A stretch of DNA of 64,000 bases. It comes from Geobacter sp. UBA5735 (GTDB taxonomy: Bacteria > Desulfobacterota > Desulfuromonadia > Geobacterales > Geobacteraceae). How positions within the stretch are numbered: the stretch's first letter is position 1; each line of letters opens with the position of its first letter. Both the position numbers and the translations under genes were made by a program. The stretch spans positions 33,569 through 97,568 of the forward strand of contig DIFZ01000061.1 in assembly GCA_002419385.1 (NCBI GenBank), written 5' to 3'. The notes under the pieces were generated by a model that ran no database searches, was not told the origin of the DNA, and worked only from the letters and a program-made list of their open reading frames with translations. Below are positions 23,796 through 32,531 of this stretch, piece after piece.

Positions 23796-26700
23796 ATGAA
23801 ATCACTGCGTAATTTTTTTCCCTACGAAATCCCGATTACCGGGGAAATGCTGGACAGGCTCCAACTTGCCGGCGCCGCGCGCAAGCTCGCCAAGGGGGAG
23901 GGGATGCCCCTGATCCTGTTCTGCAGGCATGCGGCGGACCGCATCGATCAACCCGAGGGAATGAAGCGCCGGCCGGCGAAGGCTGCCGACCTGATACAGT
24001 TCGCTCTCCTGTCAAAGATCTTCAACCATCTGCTGGATCACTACCTGGAAAACCTCTACCCCGGCATCGAGCAGTCAGTTGTCGAGCATTCCAGCCTTGA
24101 CTATTCCGCCGGACAGCTGTCTTCCGTTCTGTCCCGCTTCGTCACTCTCTATCCCTGTGCCGACATCCTCTGCGAAAAGGCCGCCGACGCCGACGCATAC
24201 CTGGCGTCAGACACGCCGTCCCTGGCAAAGAGAAGAAAAGCCACCCGGGAACTGCTGCTGCTCAAACTGGCTCTTGAAAACCCCGCGGCAAGGGTTCTCC
24301 GGATACTGTTCCACAGCCGGTCACTGGACGAGGAGACACCATTCATCCCGGTGACCGACGCCCTCGACGCGGAATTCCGGAAAGCCCCCCCCTTCATCCC
24401 GTTCGACCTGCCCATCCTGGAGCTCCTGCGGATGCCGGCCAGGAACTGCCCCGATTCCATCTCGGCACAGCTCGAGTATATCAGGGACAACTGGAAGGCC
24501 CTCCTCCCCCCCCGGTTTCTTGAGGAGATCCTGACTGCGTTCGACCTGGCACGGGAAGAGGAACGGACGCGGGGCGGCGCTCCCGGCCCTCCCGAAGTGC
24601 TGCGGTTCGGACGCGGGGCGATGGGCGACGATGCGACCGCCGTCGACTATCCGGAGCCCGAGAGGTTTTCGCCCGACCGGGACTGGATGCCCAACGTGGT
24701 CCTGCTGGCCAAGATGACCTATGTCTGGCTCGACCAGTTGTCCTCCACGTACCATCGATCCATCACCCGCCTCGACCAGGTCCCTGACGAGGAACTGGAC
24801 ACCCTGGCGAAATGGGGCTTTACCGGCCTCTGGCTGATCGGCGTCTGGGAACGCTCACCAGCCTCGCACACCATCAAGCAACTGAGCGGCAACACGGATG
24901 CCATTGCTTCGGCCTACTCGCTCTACGACTATGTCATCGCTGCCGACCTGGGCGGTGAGCAGGCGCTGGAAAACCTGCGACAGCGCGCCCTCAGCCGTGG
25001 GATACGGTTGGCAAGCGACATGGTCCCCAACCATACCGGTCTTGATTCCCGCTGGACGCGGGAGCACCCCGAATGGTTCATCCAGCTCGAATACCCGCCG
25101 TACCCCGGGTACCGCTTCGATGGGCCCGACCTGTCAGCCTCGCCGGACATCAGCTTGCGGATCGAGGACGGCTACTGGGACAGGAGCGATGCGGCCGTGG
25201 TGTTCCAGCACCGCGACAACCGCAACGGCAGAGTCCGGTATGTCTACCACGGCAACGACGGCACCAGCACCCCGTGGAACGATACCGCGCAATTGAACTA
25301 CCTCCTCCCCGAAGTGCGGGAAACCGTGATCCAAACCATTCTCCACGTGGCGCGAAGCTTCCCCATCATACGCTTCGACGCGGCCATGACCCTTGCCAAG
25401 AAGCACTTCCAGAGGCTCTGGTTCCCCCAGCCAGGTTTGGGCGGCGGCATACCGTCCAGGGCCGGGCACGCCCTGTCCCGGAAACGGTTCGATGAACTCT
25501 TCCCGGTGGAATTCTGGCGCGAGGTGGTCGACCGGGTTGCGGCGGAAGTTCCCGACACGCTCCTCCTGGCGGAGGCATTCTGGCTTATGGAAGGCTATTT
25601 CGTGCGGACCCTGGGAATGCATCGCGTTTACAACAGCGCCTTCATGAACATGCTGAAGATGGAGGAAAATGCAAAATACCGCCAGACCATCAAGAATGTG
25701 CTGGAATTCAACCCCGAGATCCTGCAGCGCTTCGTGAACTTCATGAACAATCCGGACGAAAAAACAGCGGTCGAACAGTTCGGCAGAGAAGGCAAGTACA
25801 TCGGAGCGGCAGTCCTTCTCGTAACGATGCCGGGCCTGCCCATGTTCGGTCACGGGCAGGTGGAGGGATTTACGGAAAAATACGGCATGGAGTACCGTCG
25901 GGCCTACTGGAAGGAAGAAGTGGACCGCCGCCTGGTGGAAGTACATGAACGGCAGATCTTTCCCTTGATGAAGCGGAGAAGGCTCTTCAGCGGAGCTGCG
26001 AACTTCATTCTCTACGACTTCTTTGCCGGAGGCCGGGTTGACGAAAACGTGTTTGTCTACTCCAACTCGGACGGAATCGATCACGCTGTGATCATGTATC
26101 ATAACAGGTTCGCCTCGACAGCAGGCTGGATCCGCACATCCTGCGCTCGCTCCGTGAAGGCCGGCTCCGGCGGGACACGCCTGGAACAAACCGATCTTGG
26201 GCAGGCGCTGCGCGTGAATCGCGACGGCAGGTTCTATTACCGGTTCCGTGATTACGCCACAGGACTCGAGTATCTCAGGCACGGGCCGGAACTGGCCGAA
26301 AAGGGGATCTTCGTCGAACTGGAAGCCTATGAATACCACGCCTTTCTCGATTTTCGGGAACTGTGCGACGATGACTACGGAACGTGGGGGAAAGTGTGCG
26401 CCGCACTGGAAGGACGACCGGTGGCAAGCCTGGATGAAGAAGTCAAGCAGATCCGCTACGCCGCCACGATAGGTGCTCTGACCGCTTTGGGCGGCCGGTT
26501 GCCGGACGTGCTCCCGTCGCTCATGGTTCCCGCACCACCGAAAAGCTCGCGGGCAGCGGTATCGCGCGAACTGCTGACGCTGATCCTCCCTTTCATTTCC
26601 AGTCTGAATCGCGAGTCGGGAATGACCGTGGATGCCAAGCTCGTTGCAGACTCGCTTTACCGTGGCCTGGAAGCCATTGCCGGGATGGCGTCCCTGAAAA

Positions 26701-27278
26701 GCCGCAACAAAGGAATGCAGGGGCTGCGCGTAACCCTGGAAAGCCTGACGGGGATGCCCGGCAGCTTCAACAGCCTGTTCCTCGCGCTCTTCCTGCTGTT
26801 TGACACCATGGCCACAACGGATGGGGAGGCCACCGAACCCGACCGCCTGCCAGCCGATCTGGGGCTCTACCGGGCTCTGTCAACCGTATGTGAAGCGGCA
26901 GGGCAACGCTCTTCCGTGCTGGCCGCGCCGTGGGGAGCCGATGGCGCGGTGCTCCTGATGAAAATCCTGCTTTCGGGACGGCCGGCACGTACCCTGGACG
27001 ATGCGCTCCCGGAAAGCCGCCGCGCAGCGACGCTCCTGCAGAACCATGATGTGCGGAAATTCATACAGGTTCATCACAGCGAAGGAGTGGAGTGGTTCAA
27101 CCGCGAACGCTACGAGGACCTGGCCTGCTGGCTTTTCCTGTCCACTGCGGCCAAAGCTCTCGTACGCACGAAAAACAGGCAGGCCGGAACCGACCTTCTG
27201 CTCCGGCTCCACGGATCACTCATGATGCTCGTCAAGGATGCGGAAAAGGCTGGATACCGGACAGAGCTCCTTGCCTGA
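23796..27278 (+). CDS. Giant GH13 (alpha-amylase family) protein
   Basis: 1160 residues with no signal peptide, so cytosolic. Residues about 1-290 and 880-1160 are helical extensions that I do not recognise. The central TIM barrel shows GH13 region I, ASDMVPNHTG (Asp408); region II, IIRFDAAM with nucleophile Asp528; and region III, LLLAEAF with acid/base Glu593. Region IV, normally NHD, reads FMNNPDE with Asp654, so the histidine is replaced by proline. This barrel type (GIWIGVWERSPASxxIK-like WLIGVWERSPASHTIKQL) is found in intracellular glucan or trehalose-linked enzymes. The substrate is uncertain, probably an alpha-glucan or maltosyl sugar. It is followed by a MoaD/ThiF pair. Confidence 0.8.
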   Translation: MKSLRNFFPYEIPITGEMLDRLQLAGAARKLAKGEGMPLILFCRHAADRIDQPEGMKRRPAKAADLIQFALLSKIFNHLLDHYLENLYPGIEQSVVEHSSLDYSAGQLSSVLSRFVTLYPCADILCEKAADADAYLASDTPSLAKRRKATRELLLLKLALENPAARVLRILFHSRSLDEETPFIPVTDALDAEFRKAPPFIPFDLPILELLRMPARNCPDSISAQLEYIRDNWKALLPPRFLEEILTAFDLAREEERTRGGAPGPPEVLRFGRGAMGDDATAVDYPEPERFSPDRDWMPNVVLLAKMTYVWLDQLSSTYHRSITRLDQVPDEELDTLAKWGFTGLWLIGVWERSPASHTIKQLSGNTDAIASAYSLYDYVIAADLGGEQALENLRQRALSRGIRLASDMVPNHTGLDSRWTREHPEWFIQLEYPPYPGYRFDGPDLSASPDISLRIEDGYWDRSDAAVVFQHRDNRNGRVRYVYHGNDGTSTPWNDTAQLNYLLPEVRETVIQTILHVARSFPIIRFDAAMTLAKKHFQRLWFPQPGLGGGIPSRAGHALSRKRFDELFPVEFWREVVDRVAAEVPDTLLLAEAFWLMEGYFVRTLGMHRVYNSAFMNMLKMEENAKYRQTIKNVLEFNPEILQRFVNFMNNPDEKTAVEQFGREGKYIGAAVLLVTMPGLPMFGHGQVEGFTEKYGMEYRRAYWKEEVDRRLVEVHERQIFPLMKRRRLFSGAANFILYDFFAGGRVDENVFVYSNSDGIDHAVIMYHNRFASTAGWIRTSCARSVKAGSGGTRLEQTDLGQALRVNRDGRFYYRFRDYATGLEYLRHGPELAEKGIFVELEAYEYHAFLDFRELCDDDYGTWGKVCAALEGRPVASLDEEVKQIRYAATIGALTALGGRLPDVLPSLMVPAPPKSSRAAVSRELLTLILPFISSLNRESGMTVDAKLVADSLYRGLEAIAGMASLKSRNKGMQGLRVTLESLTGMPGSFNSLFLALFLLFDTMATTDGEATEPDRLPADLGLYRALSTVCEAAGQRSSVLAAPWGADGAVLLMKILLSGRPARTLDDALPESRRAATLLQNHDVRKFIQVHHSEGVEWFNRERYEDLACWLFLSTAAKALVRTKNRQAGTDLLLRLHGSLMMLVKDAEKAGYRTELLA

Positions 27279-27417
27279 AGCACTCGCGCGAAACCAGGTC
27301 GAACGGGGAATTGTACTGCTTGAAGACACCTCTGTTGAAATTTCCTATAGCGTGTTTTCGATCTGTATGGTACATACGAAGTCTGGATAAACCTGGAACC
27401 GAAAAGGAGAGTCGAGT

Positions 27418-27642
27418 ATGAAGGTAACAGTCAAACTGTTCGCCACTTTCCGCGCCGGCCGCTTCGGTGAGCAGACAAAAGAATATTCTCCCGGCACCAC
27501 GGTGGGAGATATCCTGAACGAACTGAGCCTTCCCCTGGATGAGATCGGCGCCACCCTGATCAATCACCGCCATGTGGAAGAAGACCAACTGCTGAAAGAT
27601 GGTGACACACTGTCCATATTCCCCCTCGTCGGTGGGGGCTAG
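27418..27642 (+). CDS. MoaD/ThiS-type sulfur carrier protein
   Basis: 74 residues; AAGGAG precedes the ATG. The beta-grasp pattern is clear (MKVTVKLFATFRAGRF, then TTVGDILNELSL, DGDTLSIFPLVGGG), and the chain ends in the Gly-Gly tail that is adenylated and thiocarboxylated. MoaD proteins pass sulfur to molybdopterin synthase; paralogues serve tungsten cofactor assembly. The ThiF/MoeB-like activator starts three bases after the stop, so the pair is translationally linked. No moaE or aldehyde ferredoxin oxidoreductase gene is nearby, so its target cannot be fixed. Confidence 0.88.
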   Translation: MKVTVKLFATFRAGRFGEQTKEYSPGTTVGDILNELSLPLDEIGATLINHRHVEEDQLLKDGDTLSIFPLVGGG

Positions 27643-27644
27643 AC

Positions 27645-28463
27645 ATGGAAGAGGTACGAACGTTTCTCCTGAAGCATGCGGAGGAGGACCTGCTGCCCTG
27701 GAAACATCAGTCTTTCGCCTCCACGCATTTCGGCCTGTCCATCGGGCAGGTTGAACGGATCGCTCTCGAGGCCGGACTTCTCCCCTCCCGTTACCAGCGC
27801 AACCGGAAGACCATCTCCCTCGCCAACCAGCTGCGGCTTTTCCGCAGCCATGCGGCAGTCATCGGCTGTGGCGGTCTGGGAGGCTATATCATCGAGCAGC
27901 TGGCCCGTCTTGGCGTGGGGCGGATCACCGCCGTCGATCCGGATGTTTTCGAAGAGCACAACCTCAACCGGCAGCTCTATTCTTCCCCCGCCACGCTCGG
28001 CCGGCCGAAAGTGGAAGCAGCGCACAAGAGGGTCCTGGAGATCAATCCCGCCGTGACCCTCTACCCCCTGAAGGTTGCCTTCAGCAAGACCAACGGGTTC
28101 GATATGCTCCAGGGAGTGGATGTGGTGATAGACGCCCTGGACAGCATACCGGTGAGGCTCGAACTGGCCGAAGTCAGCGCCGAGGTCAATGCTCCCCTCG
28201 TGCATGGCGCCATCGGCGGCTGGTACGGCCAGGTTGCGACCCAATTCCCCGGGGAGAACACCCTGCGCAAGATCTACAGCAGGAACACCGACGGCAAGGG
28301 AGTGGAAAAGGGGCTGGGCAATCCTTCGTTCACACCGGCGGTCATAGCAAGCCTGCAAGTTGCCGAAGCCTGCAAGGTCCTCATCGGCCAGGGGGTTCCC
28401 CTCACCAACCGGAAGCTGCACGTCAACCTGCTGGAGATGGAAGTCAACGAAATACCCTACTGA
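27645..28463 (+). CDS. ThiF/MoeB/HesA-family adenylyltransferase
   Basis: 272 residues. An N-terminal helical extension (1-65) precedes the E1-like Rossmann domain: VIGCGGLGGYI (72-82), the ATP-contacting DPDVFEEHNLNRQLY (98-112) and DALDSIPVRLELAE. It should adenylate the Gly-Gly tail of the adjacent MoaD-type protein. The two CxxC zinc pairs of MoeB and the rhodanese domain are absent, as in HesA-like variants seen beside tungsten-enzyme MoaD genes. Specificity is an inference from gene pairing. Confidence 0.85.
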   Translation: MEEVRTFLLKHAEEDLLPWKHQSFASTHFGLSIGQVERIALEAGLLPSRYQRNRKTISLANQLRLFRSHAAVIGCGGLGGYIIEQLARLGVGRITAVDPDVFEEHNLNRQLYSSPATLGRPKVEAAHKRVLEINPAVTLYPLKVAFSKTNGFDMLQGVDVVIDALDSIPVRLELAEVSAEVNAPLVHGAIGGWYGQVATQFPGENTLRKIYSRNTDGKGVEKGLGNPSFTPAVIASLQVAEACKVLIGQGVPLTNRKLHVNLLEMEVNEIPY

Positions 28464-28502
28464 ACCTCGGGCTGACATATCGATCTGGTACAAGGAGTGT
28501 AT

Positions 28503-30488
28503 ATGACAGCAGCCAGAGTTGACAGCCATGACAACCCACTATCTCATGCCATTCTACAGACATTCTGTTTTCTGATTATTTGCATGGTGCTGATATGGTA
28601 CAATCCGGCCACTGTGTTGAGCGCGGATTTGGCGATCACTTCAGCGCATCCTCCAGCAGCGAATACAGGAGCGGCCTATTCCTTCACGTTCACTGCCTCG
28701 GGCGGCAATCCGCCTTACACATGGGATGCTTCGCTTGTTTCTCCCGACTTGACCCAAACAACCTGGTGGTTTTCTTCCTGGGGCGGGACAATCAATGGCA
28801 TGACGTTTGACACGGCGTCCGGTACGTTGTCCGGGATCCCTGTTTTCACCGGAGCATTGCCGTTGCGGGTGAAAGTAACCGACGCATCCTACCGCAGCGT
28901 CACCCTGGTCTACGATTTTACGGTCAACGGTTCGGGCAGTCCCCGACTGATCACCAATGCACCGCCGCCAGGAACCGAGGGCAGCCCGTACAGCTTCAGG
29001 TTTGCAACATCCTGGACCTCCCAACTTGGTTGTGATCCAGGCATCTATTTCATCGACGGCTCCCTCCCGCCCGGGCTCAGCTTGAACCTGATAAGCGGCG
29101 ATATCGGCCAGCCGCCGGCAGCATACGGCACTCCTCTTGCCGCGGGAGTCTATACCTTTACCGTATCGGCCGCGTCTAACATTTATTGCATCAGCGAGCC
29201 GACGGAAACAAATGCGCATACATTCACCATCTCGATAGCACCTTCCTCTTCAACAGCTTCACCACCCGGTTCTGCCAATTGGCGAAGGTACGCTGGCAAC
29301 CCTGTTCTGGCTGCCGCGGCGAACGGATGGGATAACGGGCAGATCGCCTCTCCATCGGTCCTCAAGGTCGGCAGCAGTTATTTGATGTATTATGAAGGCC
29401 AGGACACTGCCACCCATACCTGGCAGATAGGCCTCGCAACTTCGCCCGACGGGACGACCTGGAGCAAGTCGGCTTCCAATCCGGTTTTGGCGAAGGGGAG
29501 CGGCGGTGCCTGGGATGCTTTCGAGGTGCGCTATCCGTCGGTACATTATGACGGCTCACTATATCGCATGTGGTATTGGGGACGCGGAGCTATCGACGAT
29601 ATCGCCAAAATCGGTTATGCAACCTCTCCCGACGGAAGGAACTGGACAAAACGTCCATCCCCGGTCCTGGGTACGGATTATGGGGGAAGCGGTTACATTC
29701 CGGGGAGCGTCATCAAGTCAGGCGACACTTTTATCATGTGGTATGCAACACAATATGGGGATATTCAACGCACGACTTCCAGCGACGGCATAGTCTGGGG
29801 CACCCCTCAGGAAGTGCTTTCAGATCTTGGGCTGAAGCGTCCCGTGGTCATTCTTGACGACGGCGTTTACCGCGCCTGGTTCGGCAAATGGGATACGGGT
29901 GAAAACGGTGGGTTTGCCGGCACCGTGAGCGATGAGACAAGGATGGACATCGGATACGCTACATCACCGGATGGAATTACCTGGACCCCTGTTCAGCAAT
30001 CGACATCGTTGTGCAGCTATTGCATTTCAACGGACAGCATTGTCGCCAGCCTGGCCCAGGGTGCGCTGGGAGCGTGGGATCGTCCGGGTGTCGGACAACC
30101 GTGGGTAATCAAGGACGACAGTCAATATAAGATGTGGTATGCCGGTGGACGGATTCACCGTCCTTATATGAGTTCCCTGAATAATGTCTCGTACGTTGAA
30201 GGGGCGATTGGATATGCCTCATCCGGCAGCCACCTGATAAGGATAGCGCAGAGTTCCTCGTATTACCCATCCATTCAGGCTGCCTGCGATGCAGCGGACA
30301 GCGGGCAGACCATACAGATGCAGGCAGAGTCTTTCAACGAAAATCTGAACCTGACGCATGATGTCATTATTTCGCTCGTGGGGGGCTATGACGCCGATTT
30401 TTCCATGAACCCAGGCATGACCATGGTGACCGGCCCTCTGATCATCAGTCGTGGGACGTTGATCGTGGAGAATTTGATAATAAAGTAA
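28503..30488 (+). CDS. Secreted protein with Ig-like, five-bladed propeller and parallel-beta domains
   Basis: 661 residues from ATG 28503, chosen over GTG 28497 because GGAG ends five bases before it. A signal anchor or long signal peptide (about 18-42) is followed by two He_PIG-like Ig domains (ITSAHPPAANTGAAYSFTFT; ITNAPPPGTEGSPYSFRFAT), then about 255-580 repeats of the type YLMYYEGQ...IGLATSPDGTTWSKS, the pattern of GH43/GH32-like five-bladed propellers. The C-terminal 80 residues (PSIQAACDAADSGQTIQMQAE... LVGGYDADF... IVENLIIK) look like the beginning of a pectin-lyase-like helix used repeatedly in Geobacter surface proteins. Substrate unknown. Sugar binding is plausible, but catalytic acids cannot be assigned. 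Confidence 0.75.
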   Translation: MTAARVDSHDNPLSHAILQTFCFLIICMVLIWYNPATVLSADLAITSAHPPAANTGAAYSFTFTASGGNPPYTWDASLVSPDLTQTTWWFSSWGGTINGMTFDTASGTLSGIPVFTGALPLRVKVTDASYRSVTLVYDFTVNGSGSPRLITNAPPPGTEGSPYSFRFATSWTSQLGCDPGIYFIDGSLPPGLSLNLISGDIGQPPAAYGTPLAAGVYTFTVSAASNIYCISEPTETNAHTFTISIAPSSSTASPPGSANWRRYAGNPVLAAAANGWDNGQIASPSVLKVGSSYLMYYEGQDTATHTWQIGLATSPDGTTWSKSASNPVLAKGSGGAWDAFEVRYPSVHYDGSLYRMWYWGRGAIDDIAKIGYATSPDGRNWTKRPSPVLGTDYGGSGYIPGSVIKSGDTFIMWYATQYGDIQRTTSSDGIVWGTPQEVLSDLGLKRPVVILDDGVYRAWFGKWDTGENGGFAGTVSDETRMDIGYATSPDGITWTPVQQSTSLCSYCISTDSIVASLAQGALGAWDRPGVGQPWVIKDDSQYKMWYAGGRIHRPYMSSLNNVSYVEGAIGYASSGSHLIRIAQSSSYYPSIQAACDAADSGQTIQMQAESFNENLNLTHDVIISLVGGYDADFSMNPGMTMVTGPLIISRGTLIVENLIIK

Positions 30489-30615
30489 CCTGGAAAGAAT
30501 GGATCTTCGCATGCATTTACCTGCATGCCTATGAGACCGACAGCGAAGTCCGCAAGGGTCTCAAAGAGTCGGTAGCCCCCTCGCTTACCAGCTCATGCTC
30601 AACGGATGAAACCGG

Positions 30616-30653
30616 AAAAAGGAAAAGCCGGGTCACCCCGGCTTTTCCTTTTT
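30616..30653. terminator. Bidirectional intrinsic terminator
   Basis: GGAAAAGCCGGG (30621-30632), loop TCAC, CCCGGCTTTTCC (30637-30648), extended by A5/T5 on both flanks. It serves the secreted-protein gene (plus) and leuA (minus). Confidence 0.9.
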
Positions 30654-30680
30654 GTCGTACAGATTGTTATTTCCCAGCTA

Positions 30681-32219
30681 TCAGAGGCTTTCCATGACCT
30701 TCTGTGTCTTCACCGTCAGCCGGTTGAGGGCATTGATATAGGCCTTGGCGGAGGCCTCGATGATGTCGGTAGAGGAGCCGCGCCCGATAACCGTCCGGCC
30801 GCCTTCCGAGAGCCGGACGGTCACTTCGCCCTGGGCATCGGTGCCCCCGGTGATGGCTTCGACCATGTACTGCAGCAGCTTGGCCTTGTTCTTGGTAAGT
30901 TTCCTGATCGCCCTGAGGGTCGCGTCAACCGGGCCGTCCCCCAGTTCGGCGGTCCGGACCGGCTCGCCGTCAATCTCCATCTGGACCGTCGCTGTGGCAA
31001 CCGCGAAAGAGCCGCAGGTGACCGTGATGTGGCTTAACTTGTACTTATCCGGAACGCGCATCACCTCATCGGCAACAATGGCATCCAGGTCTTCGTCGAA
31101 GATTTCCTTTTTCAGGTCTGCCAGCGTTTTGAAACGCTGGAATGCCTTGTTGAGCATGGCGTCATCCAGCTCATAGCCCAGTTCTTCCAGCCTCATCTTG
31201 AAAGCGTGGCGTCCCGAGTGCTTGCCCAGCACCAGCACGTTCTCCTTCAGGCCGACGGATTCCGGCGTCATGATCTCATAGGTTGACTTCTCCATCATGA
31301 CCCCGTGCTGGTGGATGCCCGCCTCGTGGGCAAAGGCGTTGGCGCCGACGATAGCCTTGTTCGGCTGTACCACGATGCCGGTAACGGTTGAAAGGAGGCG
31401 GCTTGCCGGAGTCAGCTGCTCGGTCACTATGTTGGTGCGGTATGGGAGGATGTCATGACGGGTCTTGAGAATCATGACCAGCTCTTCCAGCGAACAGTTG
31501 CCGGCACGCTCACCGATGCCGTTGATGGTGCATTCCACCTGCCCGGCGCCGGCCTGGATGGCAGCAATCGAATTCGCAACCGCCAGACCGAGGTCATTAT
31601 GGCAGTGCACCGAGATAACGGCTTTATCGATATTCGCCACGTTGTCCTTCAGGTGTTTGATGATGTTGTAATATTCGAGCGGGATGGTATAGCCGACCGT
31701 GTCGGGTATATTGACAACGGTTGCCCCCGCATCGATGACCGCGGCCACGACCTCGGCCAGAAACGGCAGCCTGGTGCGCACCGCGTCCTCGCAGGAGAAC
31801 TCCACGTTCGGTGTATAGGAGCGGGCATGCCGAACCGCCTTGACGGCAGTTTCGAGCACTTTTCCCGGCTCCATCTGCAGCTTGTATTTCATGTGGATGT
31901 CGGATGTGGCGATAAAGGTGTGGATGCGGCCCTTCTCCCCGGCATGCTGGAGCGCTTCCCACGCCCGGTCGATATCCTTGAAATTGGCCCGGCAGAGACC
32001 GGCGATCTCCGGCCCCTTGATGGTCTGGGCAACTTTTTTCACCGCCTCGAAATCGCCGTCCGAAGCAATGGGAAACCCGGCTTCGATTACGTCGATGTTG
32101 AGCTTCTGCAGCTGCTTGGCAATCCTCAGCTTCTCCTCGATGTTCATGCTCGCGCCGGGCGACTGTTCGCCGTCCCTCAGGGTTGTGTCGAAAATCTTGA
32201 TCGTCTGTGCCTGTGACAT
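30681..32219 (-). CDS. leuA: 2-isopropylmalate synthase
   Basis: 512 residues. It condenses acetyl-CoA with 2-oxoisovalerate, the first step of leucine synthesis. The TIM-barrel opens with FDTTLRDGEQSPG, has metal ligands in SVHCHNDLGLAVANS, and NGIGERAGNCSLEELVM nearby; the C-terminal LeuA dimer domain (about 390-512, GSFAVATATVQMEIDGE, DATLRAIRKL) provides leucine feedback. GGAGGT precedes the ATG. A leucine-specific T-box with terminator lies directly upstream, so the gene is controlled by tRNA-Leu charging as well as allostery. It is the last gene after the ilv, psd and pssA genes but has its own promoter at 32503-32531. Confidence 0.97.
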   Translation of the reverse strand: MSQAQTIKIFDTTLRDGEQSPGASMNIEEKLRIAKQLQKLNIDVIEAGFPIASDGDFEAVKKVAQTIKGPEIAGLCRANFKDIDRAWEALQHAGEKGRIHTFIATSDIHMKYKLQMEPGKVLETAVKAVRHARSYTPNVEFSCEDAVRTRLPFLAEVVAAVIDAGATVVNIPDTVGYTIPLEYYNIIKHLKDNVANIDKAVISVHCHNDLGLAVANSIAAIQAGAGQVECTINGIGERAGNCSLEELVMILKTRHDILPYRTNIVTEQLTPASRLLSTVTGIVVQPNKAIVGANAFAHEAGIHQHGVMMEKSTYEIMTPESVGLKENVLVLGKHSGRHAFKMRLEELGYELDDAMLNKAFQRFKTLADLKKEIFDEDLDAIVADEVMRVPDKYKLSHITVTCGSFAVATATVQMEIDGEPVRTAELGDGPVDATLRAIRKLTKNKAKLLQYMVEAITGGTDAQGEVTVRLSEGGRTVIGRGSSTDIIEASAKAYINALNRLTVKTQKVMESL

Positions 32220-32243
32220 GGAATACCTCCGTTGTAGTACCCT

Positions 32244-32498
32244 GAAATAAAAATGCCCCCGCCCCTACAAGGGGCGAAGGCAATCTTCGCGTTACCACCC
32301 TCTTCATCCGCTGGTGCGGACCTCGTTTATCCCTTCACGCGGGAAACGGCTCCGGATACGATGCCTTAAAGCATTTTCACCGCAGCGGCTCCAAGGCGAG
32401 TTCACCGCACCTTCCCACCGGTTCGCACCAGCCACCGGCTCTCTGGAGAAAAGGTTATCGGTTACTACTCCTCTTCACAGCCTTTCGTTGTTGTTTGT
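32244..32498 (-). promoter_or_regulatory. Leucine T-box leader of leuA
   Basis: Minus-strand leader. Seen in order: GAAGAGGAGTAGTAA, the AGAGAGCCGGTGG-TGGTGCGAACCGG hairpin, a specifier region GAACTCGCC with codon CTC (Leu) at 32400-32398, a long helix, GATGAAG and the T-box AGGGTGGTAACGCG (32301-32288). The bulge word TGGT would pair with the ACCA end of a tRNA with discriminator A, as in tRNA-Leu. A terminator (32281-32255) with a T-rich tail follows. Uncharged tRNA-Leu should favour antitermination. Exact helix borders need folding. Confidence 0.9.
32245..32281 (-). terminator. T-box attenuator terminator
   Basis: Minus strand GCCTTCGCCCC (32281-32271), loop TTGTA, GGGGCGGGGGC (32265-32255), then ATTTTTATTT. 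It competes with the antiterminator formed by the T-box sequence at 32288-32301. Confidence 0.85.
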
Positions 32499-32502
32499 AC
32501 AA

Positions 32503-32531
32503 ATACTAATCAAACCGTCGACCGCTGTCAA
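32503..32531 (-). promoter_or_regulatory. Promoter of the leuA T-box transcript
   Basis: Minus strand TTGACA (32531-32526), 17-base spacer, TAGTAT (32508-32503). The -35 element overlaps the pssA stop codon (32528-32530). Confidence 0.75.

Noticed and set aside
25134..26339. Long open frame antisense to the GH13 gene
   Set aside because: Shadow frame; the plus strand holds all GH13 motifs.
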